Shown: positions 18,680 to 27,924, counted from the first letter of the stretch. The stretch is DNA of 64,000 bases from Labrenzia sp. OB1 (GCF_001624695.1 NZ_JSEP01000020.1:1-64000); one strand, 5' to 3'. The notes: generated by a model not told the origin, from the letters alone. Numbers and translations are program-made.

Positions 18680-19384
18680 ATGAAATTCCCGGAACCCCTG
18701 GTCAGCGGTCGCCTCGTCAAGCGTTACAAGCGGTTCCTGGCCGATGTGACCTTGGATGATGACGGCGCGGAAATCACCGCCCATTGCGCCAATCCGGGCT
18801 CGATGCTCGGCTTGAAGGAGCCTGGCTCACGCGTCTGGCTCTCCCGGTCGGACAATCCGAAACGGAAGCTGAAGTATTCCTGGGAAGTGATGGAAGCGGA
18901 CGGTGCGCTGGTGGGGATCAACACGGCTCACCCGAACAGGCTGGTCGAGGAAGCCCTGGAGGCAGGCAGGATCGCTCCGCTGACCGGATATCATTCTCTC
19001 AAGCGGGAAGTGAAATACGGCAAGAATTCACGGATCGATATTCTTCTGGAAGGCGAGGGCGGGTCGAAGATCTATGTCGAGGTGAAGAATGTTCACCTGA
19101 TGCGGCAGCAGGGGCTTGCCGAGTTTCCCGATAGCGTAACAGCCCGTGGTGCCAAACATCTGGCCGAGCTTGCCGATATGGTCGGTGAAGGACACCGGGC
19201 GGCCATGGTGTTTCTTGTTCAGCGTCCCGATTGCGACCGGATCAGTCTCGCCGCGGACATCGATCCGACCTATGCGGCGGCCTTCGATGTTGCAGAGGCA
19301 GCCGGGGTGGAGGTTTACGCGATCGGCTGCGATGTCCGGCTGGACGGTATCGACGCGGTGAAACCGGTGGAGATATCGACCTGA
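18680..19384 (+). CDS. sfsA: SfsA family DNA-binding/nuclease protein
   Basis: 234 residues, close to the usual size. Family blocks are RLVKRYKRFLADV near the N-terminus, TAHCANPGSMLGL, SRIDILLEG, the nuclease-like core IYVEVKNVHL, PDSVTARGAKHL and AAMVFLVQRPDC. The protein is named for sugar fermentation stimulation in E. coli; later work points to nucleic-acid binding and nuclease activity. It starts 42 bp after trkH in the same direction and is convergent with the L,D-transpeptidase gene. Confidence 0.92.
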   Translation: MKFPEPLVSGRLVKRYKRFLADVTLDDDGAEITAHCANPGSMLGLKEPGSRVWLSRSDNPKRKLKYSWEVMEADGALVGINTAHPNRLVEEALEAGRIAPLTGYHSLKREVKYGKNSRIDILLEGEGGSKIYVEVKNVHLMRQQGLAEFPDSVTARGAKHLAELADMVGEGHRAAMVFLVQRPDCDRISLAADIDPTYAAAFDVAEAAGVEVYAIGCDVRLDGIDAVKPVEIST

Positions 19385-19407
19385 CCCAAGGCATGAAGCC
19401 GGCCGGG

Positions 19408-20073
19408 TCAGGCCTGCCTGACGATGATCGGCGAGCCGTTGGGGACCCTGTTGTAGAGGTCGATGACGTCCTGGTGCAGCAGTCGCACACAGCCCGATGA
19501 CACCGCCTTTCCGATCGACCAGTATTCGGATGTTCCGTGCAGGCGATAGAGAGTGTCCCGGCCACCTTCGAAAATGTAGAGCGCGCGGGCTCCGAGCGGA
19601 TTGTCGAGCGCGGGTGCCATGCCATTGCGGAATTCTTCCAGTTCGGGCTCACGGGCGATCATCTCCGCCGGCGGTGTCCAGGTCGGCCATTCCCTCTTGT
19701 ACTGAATGCGCGCCCTTCCGCCCCATTCGAAACCTGCGCGGCCGATGCCGACGCCATAGCGCATGGCCTGTCCGTTTTCCATCGTGAGATAGAGATACCG
19801 GTTGGCTGTATCGACAATGATGGTTCCCGTCGGTTCTGACGTGGGATAGTCGACCAGACGGCGGTAATAGGCCGGGTCGATCTTGGTGAGGTCGACGGCA
19901 GGAATGGGAAAGCGTTCCTCGGGCATCGCCCGGTACATCTGCAGATATTCGGGAGAAATCCGCTGCCCCTTGTAGGTCGGTCCGGCTGGTTGGGGAAGAG
20001 GTTGGCGTGTGGACGCGCAGCCTGAGACAAATGCGGCTGCGGCAGAGGTAATAAACAGGCGTCGGTTCAGCAT
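19408..20073 (-). CDS. L,D-transpeptidase (YkuD), exported lipoprotein
   Basis: 221 residues from ATG 20073 (MLNRRLFITSAAAAFVSGCA). This gives a signal peptide with a possible lipobox (VSGC) that a longer upstream start would bury. The YkuD catalytic motif is present as HGTSEYWSIGKAVSSGCVRL, with the nucleophile Cys in SSGCVRL. The enzyme forms 3-3 peptidoglycan cross-links or attaches proteins to the wall in the periplasm. It is convergent with sfsA. Confidence 0.9.
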   Translation of the reverse strand: MLNRRLFITSAAAAFVSGCASTRQPLPQPAGPTYKGQRISPEYLQMYRAMPEERFPIPAVDLTKIDPAYYRRLVDYPTSEPTGTIIVDTANRYLYLTMENGQAMRYGVGIGRAGFEWGGRARIQYKREWPTWTPPAEMIAREPELEEFRNGMAPALDNPLGARALYIFEGGRDTLYRLHGTSEYWSIGKAVSSGCVRLLHQDVIDLYNRVPNGSPIIVRQA

Positions 20074-20212
20074 TCCTGGTTCCGTATGACCTTCATGATG
20101 GGCGTCTGGGGCGTATCCCGGTGGTCTGGAAACGCGCAATGAGCACTAAAGTTCGTTTTGACGTGTGTTCGTGACCTGAAGTCCCTCCCGAAAACCTGGA
20201 CGGGTCGCGCTC

Positions 20213-20250
20213 AGGTAAAACGACCGGCCAGATGTGAATCTGACCGGTCG
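20213..20250 (-). terminator. Intrinsic terminator downstream of gpt
   Basis: On the minus strand CGACCGGTCAGAT and ATCTGGCCGGTCG form a 12-pair stem with one mismatch and a four-base loop (TCAC), followed by TTTTAC. It lies about 100 bp after the gpt stop codon in the direction of that gene. Confidence 0.65.
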
Positions 20251-20353
20251 CAGGTAGCCTTAGCAGGAATATTCCGGCGGAAAAGTGGCAGGGCCTTCAC
20301 CTTGCCGTGACACCCTCACGCAACGGCGGCAGGCGTGACATATGTGCCACCGC

Positions 20354-20863
20354 TTATCCGGCGCTGTCCTTGGCAAGCGGCGGCTGGAACTGCCATCCCA
20401 TGTCCCATGGGAAATAGATCCAGGTGTCCTGGGAAACCTCCGTGATGAAGGTATCGACCATCGGGACACCGACCGGCTTTGCGTAGACGGTCGCGTAATG
20501 GGCCTTCGGCAGCATCTCGCGGACAACCTTCAGGGTCTTGCCGGTGTCAACCAGATCGTCGATGACGAGGACACCGCTGCCTTCTCCTCCCTCCAGATCG
20601 ACAACCTTGGGATCGACGGGTTTGATGACCTTCAACGCGCCCTGATTTTCATAGTCGTGATAAGAGGCGATGCAGACGGTTTCGATGGTCCGGATGCCGA
20701 GTTCGCGCGCGACGATACCTGCGGGAACCAGGCCGCCGCGGGTGATGCAGACAATCGCCTTCCATTCGCCTTCGCTCGAAAGCCGCCAGGCGAGGGCGCG
20801 CGAATCCCGGTGGAACATGTCCCACGACACCGGGAATGCTTTGTTTTGAGCGGGGTTTTCCAT
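20354..20863 (-). CDS. gpt: Xanthine phosphoribosyltransferase
   Basis: 169 residues. The PRPP-binding loop [13 protein letters not shown] (about 98-110) and the Gpt-type N-terminal block [16 protein letters not shown] are present. The enzyme salvages xanthine and guanine to nucleotides in the cytoplasm. Its start lies 15 bp after the stop of the MoCF-domain gene, so the two are probably transcribed together. A likely terminator follows at 20213-20250. Confidence 0.93.
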   Translation of the reverse strand: MENPAQNKAFPVSWDMFHRDSRALAWRLSSEGEWKAIVCITRGGLVPAGIVARELGIRTIETVCIASYHDYENQGALKVIKPVDPKVVDLEGGEGSGVLVIDDLVDTGKTLKVVREMLPKAHYATVYAKPVGVPMVDTFITEVSQDTWIYFPWDMGWQFQPPLAKDSAG

Positions 20864-20878
20864 ATTTTTTCCTTCAGA

Positions 20879-21622
20879 TTATCCAGACAGCTCGGCAACG
20901 GCCCTTGCCACGTCTTCCGCGGCTGCCGTCAGGATTGCCTCGTCCCGTGACCGGATGACGATCTGTGTGGTGAATTTCCCGTTATCCGCCTGGGGATAGG
21001 ATCCGATGAGCGTTTGCGGGTGTGTGTCCTGAATCGTGGCGAGCCGTTCCGCGATCCGGCTTTCCGGCATGTCGGCGGGAACGGTTCGTGAAAGCATTTT
21101 CTTCCCGGTCGCCAGCGTCGGGGCGATTGCGTCCATCATGGCCTGCATGATGGCAGGCACCCCGGCCATGACGTAAACGTTGTCGATCTTGAAGCCCGGC
21201 GCCTTTGAGACCTTGTTCTCGATCAGGTCCGCGCCCTCGGGGATACGCGCCATACGCTGACGGGCGGGCGTGAACTGGCCGGGAGGGTAATGCGCCTCGA
21301 GAATGGCCACGGCCCGGGGATCGAGAAGCAGCGGGACGCCGAAGGCTTCGGCGATGCACTCTGCGGTGATGTCGTCGTGGGTGGGGCCGATGCCGCCGGA
21401 GGTAAAGACATAGTCATATCTGGCACGCAGGGCGTTGACCGCAGCAGCAATCTCCTCCCGGTCATCCGGCACGATCCTGGCTTCCTTGAGATCGATGCCG
21501 ATCGATGTGAGATAGTCGGCTGTGAAACCGATGTTCCTGTCCTTGGTGCGGCCGGAGAGTATTTCGTCTCCGATGACCAGGAATGCAGCGGTTACGACTT
21601 TGTCTGCCTTCTGACCGGTCAT
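20879..21622 (-). CDS. MoCF-domain molybdopterin-binding protein (CinA N-domain type)
   Basis: 247 residues. It corresponds to the competence/damage-inducible protein A N-terminal domain: GDEILSGRTKDRN, TSGGIGPTHDDITAECIA, VYVMAGVPAIMQAMM. The C-terminal nicotinamide-nucleotide amidase domain of full CinA is absent, which is common in alphaproteobacteria. The molecular role of the stand-alone domain is not well settled; a pyrophosphatase-type activity on nucleotide cofactors is known for full-length relatives. It is likely co-transcribed with gpt. Confidence 0.88.
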   Translation of the reverse strand: MTGQKADKVVTAAFLVIGDEILSGRTKDRNIGFTADYLTSIGIDLKEARIVPDDREEIAAAVNALRARYDYVFTSGGIGPTHDDITAECIAEAFGVPLLLDPRAVAILEAHYPPGQFTPARQRMARIPEGADLIENKVSKAPGFKIDNVYVMAGVPAIMQAMMDAIAPTLATGKKMLSRTVPADMPESRIAERLATIQDTHPQTLIGSYPQADNGKFTTQIVIRSRDEAILTAAAEDVARAVAELSG

Positions 21623-21726
21623 CTTGGAACTCCCTGAAAAATCGATAGGGTTGGCTTTATCCCAGCTTACCCTTCAGCTCAAGCATTAGGGTGCGGACCA
21701 TAGAGTAAGGACCAAAGGGTGGTATC

Positions 21727-22929
21727 TCAATTTCCGGCGGACCAGCCGTAGACATCGTCGAACCGTGCGGCCAGGGTCTCGGGACTGGACAGGCCCAGAA
21801 CCGTATCGCGGGCTAAGGCCTTGATGCCGGAAAAGTGGAAAACCTTCGCGTTTCGAAAGGCTATGCCCTGGATGCGGGTAACCCTCGGTTTGCGTTCGCG
21901 CTCAAAGGCCCGCAAAGCGGCGGGGATATTCGCGACGTCCCTCGGCAGGTGCCTGGCAAGGACGGCGGCATCCTCGATGGCCATCGCGGCTCCCTGCGCC
22001 ATATAGGGCAACATGGCGTGCGCCGCGTCGCCCATCAGCGCCACGTGGCCATGGGACCAGGGTCCGGACGCGTCCACGCTGCACAACGCCCATTTCAGCC
22101 AGTTTTCCGTCTTGCCCAGGAGGGTGCGGACTTCGGAAGGCCAGTCCCGGAACACGTGCAGCACGGCTTTCGCGTCCGCCCTGGCGGACCATGTCTCGTC
22201 TTTCCATGCTTCCTTGGCCAGTCCGACGATATTCAGATCGCGGCCGCCTCTTACCGGGTAGTGCACCAGATGGGAATCCTGGTGCATCCAAAGACCGGAG
22301 TCCTTTCTCCAGCCGGTTGGGGCTGCCTCTATCGGGATTGTTGCCCGGTAGGCGACCTGACCGCTGAATTTCGCGTTTTCATGTCCCGGGATGATCCGCC
22401 GGGATCTGGACCAGACCCCGTCCGCCCCTATGAGGGCCTTGCAGGACAGGTTGGCGGTCACTCCGTCACTTTGGTAGATGCAGGACAGGTGGTCGTAAGG
22501 AGACGGCTCCAGATCCAGCACCTCGGTGGCGAGACGGATGGTGATTCCCTCTGTCTGCTCAACCCGCTCCTGCAGAACCCGCTGCAGGTCGGCCCGGTGG
22601 ATCACCCAGAACGGATAACCGTGGCGCTGCTTGAGATAGTCGCCGAAGCGCACGCGGCCCAGTTGCCGGCCGGATTGTCCCGACCGGATCCGCAGGTATT
22701 CCGGGGCGCAGGCATGAGGCTCGAGGGCGTCCAGAACGCCGAGCCGGTCCAGGACCGAACACGCATTGGGTGAAAGCTGCAGTCCCGCACCGACTTCCGA
22801 AAGCGCGGCGGCCTTGTCCATCAGGACGATTTCGTGGCCTTGCTGGCGCAGGGCAAGTGCAGCAGTGAGACCACCGATACCGGCCCCGGCGATAATGATC
22901 GGCTGTAGGGCATCATCGGTCCGGGTCAT
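21727..22929 (-). CDS. FAD-dependent aromatic-ring monooxygenase
   Basis: 400 residues. It has the three class A flavoprotein hydroxylase signatures: GAGIGGLTAALAL (dinucleotide fold, about 13-25), LIGADGVWSRSR (DG motif) and GDAAHAMLPYMAQGAAMAIEDA. Closest general type is salicylate 1-monooxygenase-like; the substrate cannot be read from sequence. It starts 15 bp after the small zinc-finger gene and is probably in the same operon. No aromatic catabolism genes are adjacent. Confidence 0.9.
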   Translation of the reverse strand: MTRTDDALQPIIIAGAGIGGLTAALALRQQGHEIVLMDKAAALSEVGAGLQLSPNACSVLDRLGVLDALEPHACAPEYLRIRSGQSGRQLGRVRFGDYLKQRHGYPFWVIHRADLQRVLQERVEQTEGITIRLATEVLDLEPSPYDHLSCIYQSDGVTANLSCKALIGADGVWSRSRRIIPGHENAKFSGQVAYRATIPIEAAPTGWRKDSGLWMHQDSHLVHYPVRGGRDLNIVGLAKEAWKDETWSARADAKAVLHVFRDWPSEVRTLLGKTENWLKWALCSVDASGPWSHGHVALMGDAAHAMLPYMAQGAAMAIEDAAVLARHLPRDVANIPAALRAFERERKPRVTRIQGIAFRNAKVFHFSGIKALARDTVLGLSSPETLAARFDDVYGWSAGN

Positions 22930-22944
22930 GGCGCCGCTTTCAGG

Positions 22945-23190
22945 TCAGGCTGCGGCCGGTGTCCAGGTGCAGTCGACCGGGGAGGATTCGTGCGCCGTCA
23001 AAGTGGCGTCGAATTTGTAGAGCGTGGAGCAATACGGGCAGACGATTTCCTTCTCGCTGCCCATATCCAGAAAGACATGAGGATGATCAAACGGAGGATT
23101 GGCACCGATGCACATGAATTCACGGGCACCGATCGCTACTGAATCATGTCCACTGGAGTTTTGAAAATGCGGGACAACGTGATCCGCCAT
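22945..23190 (-). CDS. Small zinc-finger protein (zf-CHCC)
   Basis: 81 residues from ATG 23190, which has gaaggaa about 8 bases upstream. The C...H...CxxC ligand set is visible (FMCIGANPPFDHPHVFL and IVCPYCSTLYKF). The family is related to the mitochondrial complex I subunit NDUFS6; many alphaproteobacteria carry a stand-alone copy of unknown specific function. It precedes the FAD monooxygenase gene by 15 bp. Confidence 0.88.
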   Translation of the reverse strand: MADHVVPHFQNSSGHDSVAIGAREFMCIGANPPFDHPHVFLDMGSEKEIVCPYCSTLYKFDATLTAHESSPVDCTWTPAAA

Positions 23191-23459
23191 TGTCACATTC
23201 CTTCTCTTGCAAGGGGCAATTCCCGATATCAAGTTTCGCGGAACATATCCATTTGAAAAACGGTTGGGTAGGGGCATTGTGCCGCGATCCCCCAATCAAG
23301 AGCCAAACGGCCCCCTTGATGTGCGGATCTGCTTCAAAAAGAGCGAAGTGACCCGACCTAGAGGCAATAGCGGCGCGATTCTTTGCCGGACATCGATCCG
23401 GCGCAATATACCTGCTGAAGTTTGCGGTGTCGGCCTGACGCCCGGCGAGGGGGCTGAGA

Positions 23460-24356
23460 TCATGCATACTTCCGCTGGCGCATCGCAAGCATGTCGACGA
23501 AACGCGTCACCTTCTGAGGCCTGAAGCGCGCTGCGGGATAGACCACGTGGATACCGCCCGCCGGCAGATCCCATTCCGGCAATACGCGGACAAGGCTGCC
23601 TGTGTCCAGATGATCGGTGATCAGAAAATCCGGCAAGACGGCAAGACCGCCATCTGAAAGGCACGCCTGAAGGACGGCTGGAGTCGCATCGATGGAAATC
23701 GCCTCGGTCAATGTGACCTGTCTGCGGTCGAGGTCGTGTTTGGTAAAGCTCCAGGTCAGTGGTTCGCGTAGCGCCATGTTTGCGACAAGCGGAACGCCGG
23801 AGAGGTCCTCGGGCTCACGGATATCGAGCCCGGCGGCAAATCCGGGGGAGGCGACCAGAATTTGCCGGAAGGTGCCTATGCGCCTGGCCTTCAGGCTGGA
23901 ATCGGAGAGCCAGCCTACGCGGATGGAGAGATCGACCTGATTTCCGATCACATCGAGCTTGTCGTCGGAAATCAGGAGCTTGACGTCACAAGCGGGATAT
24001 TGCTTCCGGAATGCGGCTGCCAGTGGTGCGATCATGGTTGTCCCGTAATCGTTCGGGGCCGCTATGCGAAGGGTGCCGACAGGTTCCGTGTTCGCCTCAC
24101 CGACCTCGTCGATCGCTTCGTCCAGTTCCCGCAGGATCAGCACGCTGCGCGCATGCAGACGCCTGCCTGCTTCTGTCGGCATGACCCGGCGCGTCGTGCG
24201 GACCAGCAGCGTGATTTTCAACTCTTCCTCAAGCCGCGCCACCTGTTGGCTGACGACGGTCTTGGTAATGCCGAGCCGCTCGGCCGCCTGCGTGAAGGAC
24301 CCGGTGTCGACGACTGCGGTGAAATAGGCGAGACGGTTGAGGTTGATCGGCTTCAT
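23460..24356 (-). CDS. LysR-family regulator divergent from DsbA/MBL pair
   Basis: 298 residues from ATG 24356 (MKPINLNRLAYF), the normal LysR start. An upstream ATG adds residues without family similarity. The HTH covers about 17-45 (GSFTQAAERLGITKTVVSQQVARLEEEL) and the effector-binding domain about 90-295. The divergent gene pair 24470-26031 is its likely target, with a LysR-type inverted repeat between them. The inducer is unknown. Confidence 0.92.
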   Translation of the reverse strand: MKPINLNRLAYFTAVVDTGSFTQAAERLGITKTVVSQQVARLEEELKITLLVRTTRRVMPTEAGRRLHARSVLILRELDEAIDEVGEANTEPVGTLRIAAPNDYGTTMIAPLAAAFRKQYPACDVKLLISDDKLDVIGNQVDLSIRVGWLSDSSLKARRIGTFRQILVASPGFAAGLDIREPEDLSGVPLVANMALREPLTWSFTKHDLDRRQVTLTEAISIDATPAVLQACLSDGGLAVLPDFLITDHLDTGSLVRVLPEWDLPAGGIHVVYPAARFRPQKVTRFVDMLAMRQRKYA

Positions 24357-24370
24357 GGCTGTCCGCTTAT

Positions 24371-24389
24371 TGTATCCTTTTGATATACA
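24371..24389. promoter_or_regulatory. Candidate LysR operator
   Basis: TGTAT and ATACA form an inverted repeat with nine bases between the arms (TGTATCCTTTTGATATACA), containing a T-N11-A core. It lies 15 bp in front of the LysR start and 81 bp before the divergent gene. Binding is inferred from position and shape. Confidence 0.5.
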
Positions 24390-24469
24390 GTCTGTGTGAT
24401 TGTGTGTCATTTATCTATCAATCACCGGCCTCTATCTGTCAATGAAACACTGACTGATGGAGACAGAGC

Positions 24470-25099
24470 ATGCGGATCACATATCTTTTCGACCCCTTGT
24501 GCGGCTGGTGTTATGGCGCAAGCCCGGCCATCGAACGTCTTGCAGCCCTTGAGAACGTGACGCTGACCCTCAGCCCCACCGGGCTTTTCGCCGGAGAGGG
24601 CGCGCGCACCATGGATGCGGGGTTTGCGCAATTCGCCTGGCAGAACGATCAGCGTATCGCGCGGCTTACCGGCCTTCCCTTCACGCAGACCTACAAGACG
24701 CGGGTTCTGGACACAGAAGGCAGCATGTTCGACTCGGCGCCTGCGACGCTGGCGCTTGTTGCTGTCGGCCTGTGCGAGCCAGGCAAGGAACTCGCCGTTC
24801 TGAAGACCCTGCAGCTTGCGCGCTATGAACACGGCCGCGACACCTGCGACCTGGAGACTGTCGCTGCCATTCTGGAGGAAGCGGGCCTTCCCGCCGCAGC
24901 GCGCAGCCTGCGTGTGCCCGATGAGGGCCTTTACGCCGTCTATCGCAAAAAGACATCTGCCGCGCGCAGCGACATGGTGGCGTTTAGCGCCAACGGTGTG
25001 CCGGCGCTTGTGGTTGGCGAAGCCGCCAACCGCCGTCTGCTGAACAGCAACGCGCTTTTCGGCGACTTCGATCAGCTTGCGGCACAGATCGCCGCCTGA
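24470..25099 (+). CDS. DsbA/FrnE-type thioredoxin-fold oxidoreductase
   Basis: 209 residues. A thioredoxin fold starts directly at the N-terminus with the redox motif CGWC in TYLFDPLCGWCYGAS (Cys11/Cys14). A helical insertion follows, with the thioredoxin cis-Pro region GVPALVV near 183. No signal peptide is seen, so it should act in the cytoplasm, like FrnE relatives. A ribosome binding site (ggagac) precedes the ATG. It is followed after 29 bp by the MBL-fold gene; both are likely controlled by the divergent LysR. Confidence 0.88.
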   Translation: MRITYLFDPLCGWCYGASPAIERLAALENVTLTLSPTGLFAGEGARTMDAGFAQFAWQNDQRIARLTGLPFTQTYKTRVLDTEGSMFDSAPATLALVAVGLCEPGKELAVLKTLQLARYEHGRDTCDLETVAAILEEAGLPAAARSLRVPDEGLYAVYRKKTSAARSDMVAFSANGVPALVVGEAANRRLLNSNALFGDFDQLAAQIAA

Positions 25100-25128
25100 C
25101 CATTTCAACCATCAAAGGAAGTATTCAA

Positions 25129-26031
25129 ATGCTGACAAGAAGGCAGATCATAAAGACCTCAATCGCTCTGGGAGCAACCGCCGTGTTCGCGCGCGCCGAA
25201 ATTGGAAATGCCGCCGGCAGCAAGCTCAGCTGGCAGCATTTCCCCGCTGGCCCGAACGGCTTCTTCCGTGCGCCGGTCCTGATTTCCGGGCCGACTGAAG
25301 CTGTTCTCATCGATGGCGGCTTTACCTTTCCGGACGGCCGCGCGCTTGCCGATGCCATCAAGGCAACCGGAAAGAAGCTGACGACCATTTACATCAGCCA
25401 GTCCGATCCGGACTTCTATTTCAGTCTGAAGCCGGTCACTGAAGCTTTCCCGGATGCAAGGGTCATCGCAGCTTCCGCAACGCTGGATGCGATCAGGGGC
25501 AACGTTGAAAAGAAGCTTGCCACATGGGGGCCGCAACTGAAGGGAAACGGTCCGGCAAGCCTCGATGATATCGTCTTTCCGGAGGCCTATGATGAACCGG
25601 CGCTTTCGCTCGATGGTGAGACCATCGAGATCGTTGATGCAGAAGATGGCCTTGCAAATCGCCGCTACCTGTTCGTGCCGTCGCTCAATGCGGTATTCGG
25701 CGGCGTGATGGTGTTCTCGGGCGTCCATGTGTGGACGGCCGACACGCAGACCGCTGAAAGTCGCGCGGCCTGGGTCAAGACCCTGGACGCGATCATAGCG
25801 CGTAACCCGGAGATCCTCATCCCCGGGCATATGACAGTCGATGCCGCAACCGGCCTTGCAGCGGTGGAATACACCAGGTCCTACCTTCTTGCTTTCGAAG
25901 AGGAAATCGGTAAGGCCAGCGACAGCGCTGCCCTCAAGGCCGCAATGCTGGAGCGCTTCCCGGGCCTGGGCATGGAAATCGCCCTCGATATCGGCTCGAA
26001 GGTCGCCAAGGGCGAGATGAAGTGGGGGTGA
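25129..26031 (+). CDS. Exported MBL-fold protein lacking the metal-binding motif
   Basis: 300 residues with a Tat-like leader (MLTRRQIIKTSIALGATAVF, cleaved near residue 28). The fold resembles metallo-beta-lactamase hydrolases (FRAPVLISGPTEAVLIDGG, LIPGHMTVDA). The metal motif HxHxDH, expected after TTIYI, reads SQSDPDF, so the first metal ligands are lost. The downstream IPGH His remains. It may bind rather than hydrolyse its ligand, or use a different chemistry. It is the second gene after the DsbA-like protein. Confidence 0.8.
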   Translation: MLTRRQIIKTSIALGATAVFARAEIGNAAGSKLSWQHFPAGPNGFFRAPVLISGPTEAVLIDGGFTFPDGRALADAIKATGKKLTTIYISQSDPDFYFSLKPVTEAFPDARVIAASATLDAIRGNVEKKLATWGPQLKGNGPASLDDIVFPEAYDEPALSLDGETIEIVDAEDGLANRRYLFVPSLNAVFGGVMVFSGVHVWTADTQTAESRAAWVKTLDAIIARNPEILIPGHMTVDAATGLAAVEYTRSYLLAFEEEIGKASDSAALKAAMLERFPGLGMEIALDIGSKVAKGEMKWG

Positions 26032-26086
26032 GTCCGATGCAGTGCAGAGCCTTGACCTGATCCGGCAAGACCTGTGAGGAAACCCG

Positions 26087-26118
26087 GAGGAGCGGCCAGA
26101 GTCTTTTGGCCGCTCCTC
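26087..26118. other. Strong 12-bp hairpin between convergent genes
   Basis: GAGGAGCGGCCA (26087-26098) pairs perfectly with TGGCCGCTCCTC (26107-26118) around an 8-base loop. It lies 55 bp after the MBL gene stop. No T-run follows on either strand, so it may be a transcript-end stabiliser rather than a classical terminator. Confidence 0.55.
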
Positions 26119-26282
26119 AAAATGTTGACAAACTGCCGTTGTCATCAACTTCGGGGACATCGTCAGCCTGAAGCCATCGGCCGGCTGTTGCGGAAACACC
26201 GCTTCGTGCTTCGTGGAACCCTGGTGCCGTTAGACCAAAATCGGGCTGCCAACCTGCCGGTCATGGGACGTGCCTGAGGTAT

Positions 26283-26675
26283 TCAGACCGGAAGCTTGCG
26301 GCCACGGCCCCACAACACAAAGAGCGACAGCGCGATCAGGATGATGTTTACCGGAAGCGCTTCAAACTCACCGCGGTAAATGTGGAAGGGGATCGCCAGG
26401 GCCTGCACCAGCGTCAATCCGGACGCGGCCCACAGGGTCAGGCGCGGCTTTATGCCAGTAAGCATTGGGGCAACCATGCCAATCGCTCCAAGAATTTCCG
26501 CGACACCGATGAACCGCGCCAGCGCCGGGGCATGACCTGGCCAGCCACCGAGCATCTCATCCAGTACCGGGATCGGTTGCGTCGCTTTCATTGCGCCGAC
26601 CGCGCCATAGACAGCCAGCAACAGGATCTGGGCGGCCCACAATCCGATATTCAGTTTTTTCGATCCTGTAACCAT
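26283..26675 (-). CDS. DoxX-like membrane protein
   Basis: 130 residues from ATG 26675, which has gaaggaa about 9 bases upstream. Four hydrophobic segments are visible: IGLWAAQILLLAVYGAVGAM, FIGVAEILGAIGMVAPML, LTLWAASGLTLVQALAI and NIILIALSLFVLW. The pattern fits the DoxX/DoxD family of small inner-membrane proteins, whose biochemical role is mostly unknown. The longer reading frame upstream overlaps the divergent LysR gene and is rejected. The LysR gene at 26824 is the likely regulator. Confidence 0.85.
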   Translation of the reverse strand: MVTGSKKLNIGLWAAQILLLAVYGAVGAMKATQPIPVLDEMLGGWPGHAPALARFIGVAEILGAIGMVAPMLTGIKPRLTLWAASGLTLVQALAIPFHIYRGEFEALPVNIILIALSLFVLWGRGRKLPV

Positions 26676-26758
26676 TTCAAGTTCCTTCGTGATCTCTTCG
26701 CCGCCGCGGTTTCCGCTTGAGCGTTCCCAGGAGGGGTACAGGCTTTCGCATAATTCAT

Positions 26759-26771
26759 CTATACGGTATAG
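26759..26771. promoter_or_regulatory. Palindrome in the DoxX/LysR divergent spacer
   Basis: CTATAC-G-GTATAG is a perfect palindrome midway between the two divergent starts. The motif gcataat occurs on both sides of it (near 26748 and 26787). It is a candidate LysR binding site. Confidence 0.45.
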
Positions 26772-26823
26772 TTTGGAATTACTTTGCATAATACGGGATA
26801 ATTGATGCAGGCTGGAGGCAGAC

Positions 26824-27696
26824 ATGACCCTTGATGGAATCGATGTCTTTGTTGAGGTCGTCGATGCGCAGAGCTTTTCCAGGGCGGCGCGGCGTCTCGG
26901 CATGCCGACCACAACGGTCAGCGCGAAGCTGGCGCGCTTGGAAAAACAGTTGGGCGTAACGCTTTTGCACAGGACGACGCGCAAGCTGAATGTCACCGAG
27001 GCAGGGCGCAGATATTATGCGCACTGCGTCAGGGCGCTCAAGGAGATGGCAGCAGCCGAACAGGCCCTTGAGCAAGGTTCCGATGTGCCGACCGGACGTC
27101 TCAGGATCACCGCAACCGCGGAGCTGTCGCAAACACTTCTGGCGCCGATCATCAAACGCTACCTGGACCGCTATTCGCAGGTTTCGGTCGAACTGAATGT
27201 GTCCAACAATGTGCAAGACCTTATCGCGGAAAAGATCGATCTTGCGGTTCGCATCGGCGACCTCGCCGATTCAAGCCTGATAGCCCGCCGGTTCCTCAAC
27301 ATGCGGGTAGGGTTGTGGGCGAGCGAGTCCTATCTTGCCCAACATGGCGCACCTGTCTCGCTGTCCGATCTCGGGAAGCACAACCTAATCGGGATTGCCC
27401 AAAGGCCGAGGGAAGTTCCTCTGATCGATCGAGCAGGACAGACCCATCTGGTGACCATAGGAAACCATCTTCAGGTGGACGACCTGCAAACCTGCAAGGC
27501 GTTTATCGAGGCAGATCTGGGAATCGGACCGCTACCGGAATTCATATCGGCGACCCGCTGGTCGAATGTTCGGCTGAGACCTGTCCTCCCGGACCTCAAG
27601 ACGGATGAATTCACGACCTATCTGGTCTATCCCCGGCAGAGTTTCGTGCCACCCAAGGTGCGTAAATTCATCGAGACAGCGCTCGAGGAAGCCTGA
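26824..27696 (+). CDS. LysR-family transcriptional regulator
   Basis: 290 residues of standard layout. The HTH is at about 16-45 (QSFSRAARRLGMPTTTVSAKLARLEKQL) and the substrate-binding-like domain at about 90-288 (RLRITATAELSQTLLAPII, KIDLAVRIGDLADSSLIARR). Ribosome binding site ggaggc precedes the ATG. It is divergent from the DoxX gene, which is its probable target. It belongs to the same broad subgroup as the LysR at 23460 but is not a close duplicate. Confidence 0.93.
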   Translation: MTLDGIDVFVEVVDAQSFSRAARRLGMPTTTVSAKLARLEKQLGVTLLHRTTRKLNVTEAGRRYYAHCVRALKEMAAAEQALEQGSDVPTGRLRITATAELSQTLLAPIIKRYLDRYSQVSVELNVSNNVQDLIAEKIDLAVRIGDLADSSLIARRFLNMRVGLWASESYLAQHGAPVSLSDLGKHNLIGIAQRPREVPLIDRAGQTHLVTIGNHLQVDDLQTCKAFIEADLGIGPLPEFISATRWSNVRLRPVLPDLKTDEFTTYLVYPRQSFVPPKVRKFIETALEEA

Positions 27697-27924
27697 ATTC
27701 AGTGCGATCATTCAATCGGGACACGTTTCAGGGACCTTTGGGGACGTTACGACGCTGAGAGCTGATCCAATTTGACGCTTGCTGCGACTGGGGCGGCAAC
27801 CGAGGCAAATTCGCGCTCGGTCAGGGGAGGGGGCTGTATTTGGGGTTGAGCCTTTGCAAAGACGGTTTTACTGCTTACTCTAGCACGATTGGAGTTTTCC
27901 GTTTACGTAAAGGTCATTAGTTGC

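Noticed and set aside
26119-26282. Possible transposase remnant between the MBL and DoxX genes
   Set aside because: Short frames here do not show a transposase motif or terminal repeats.
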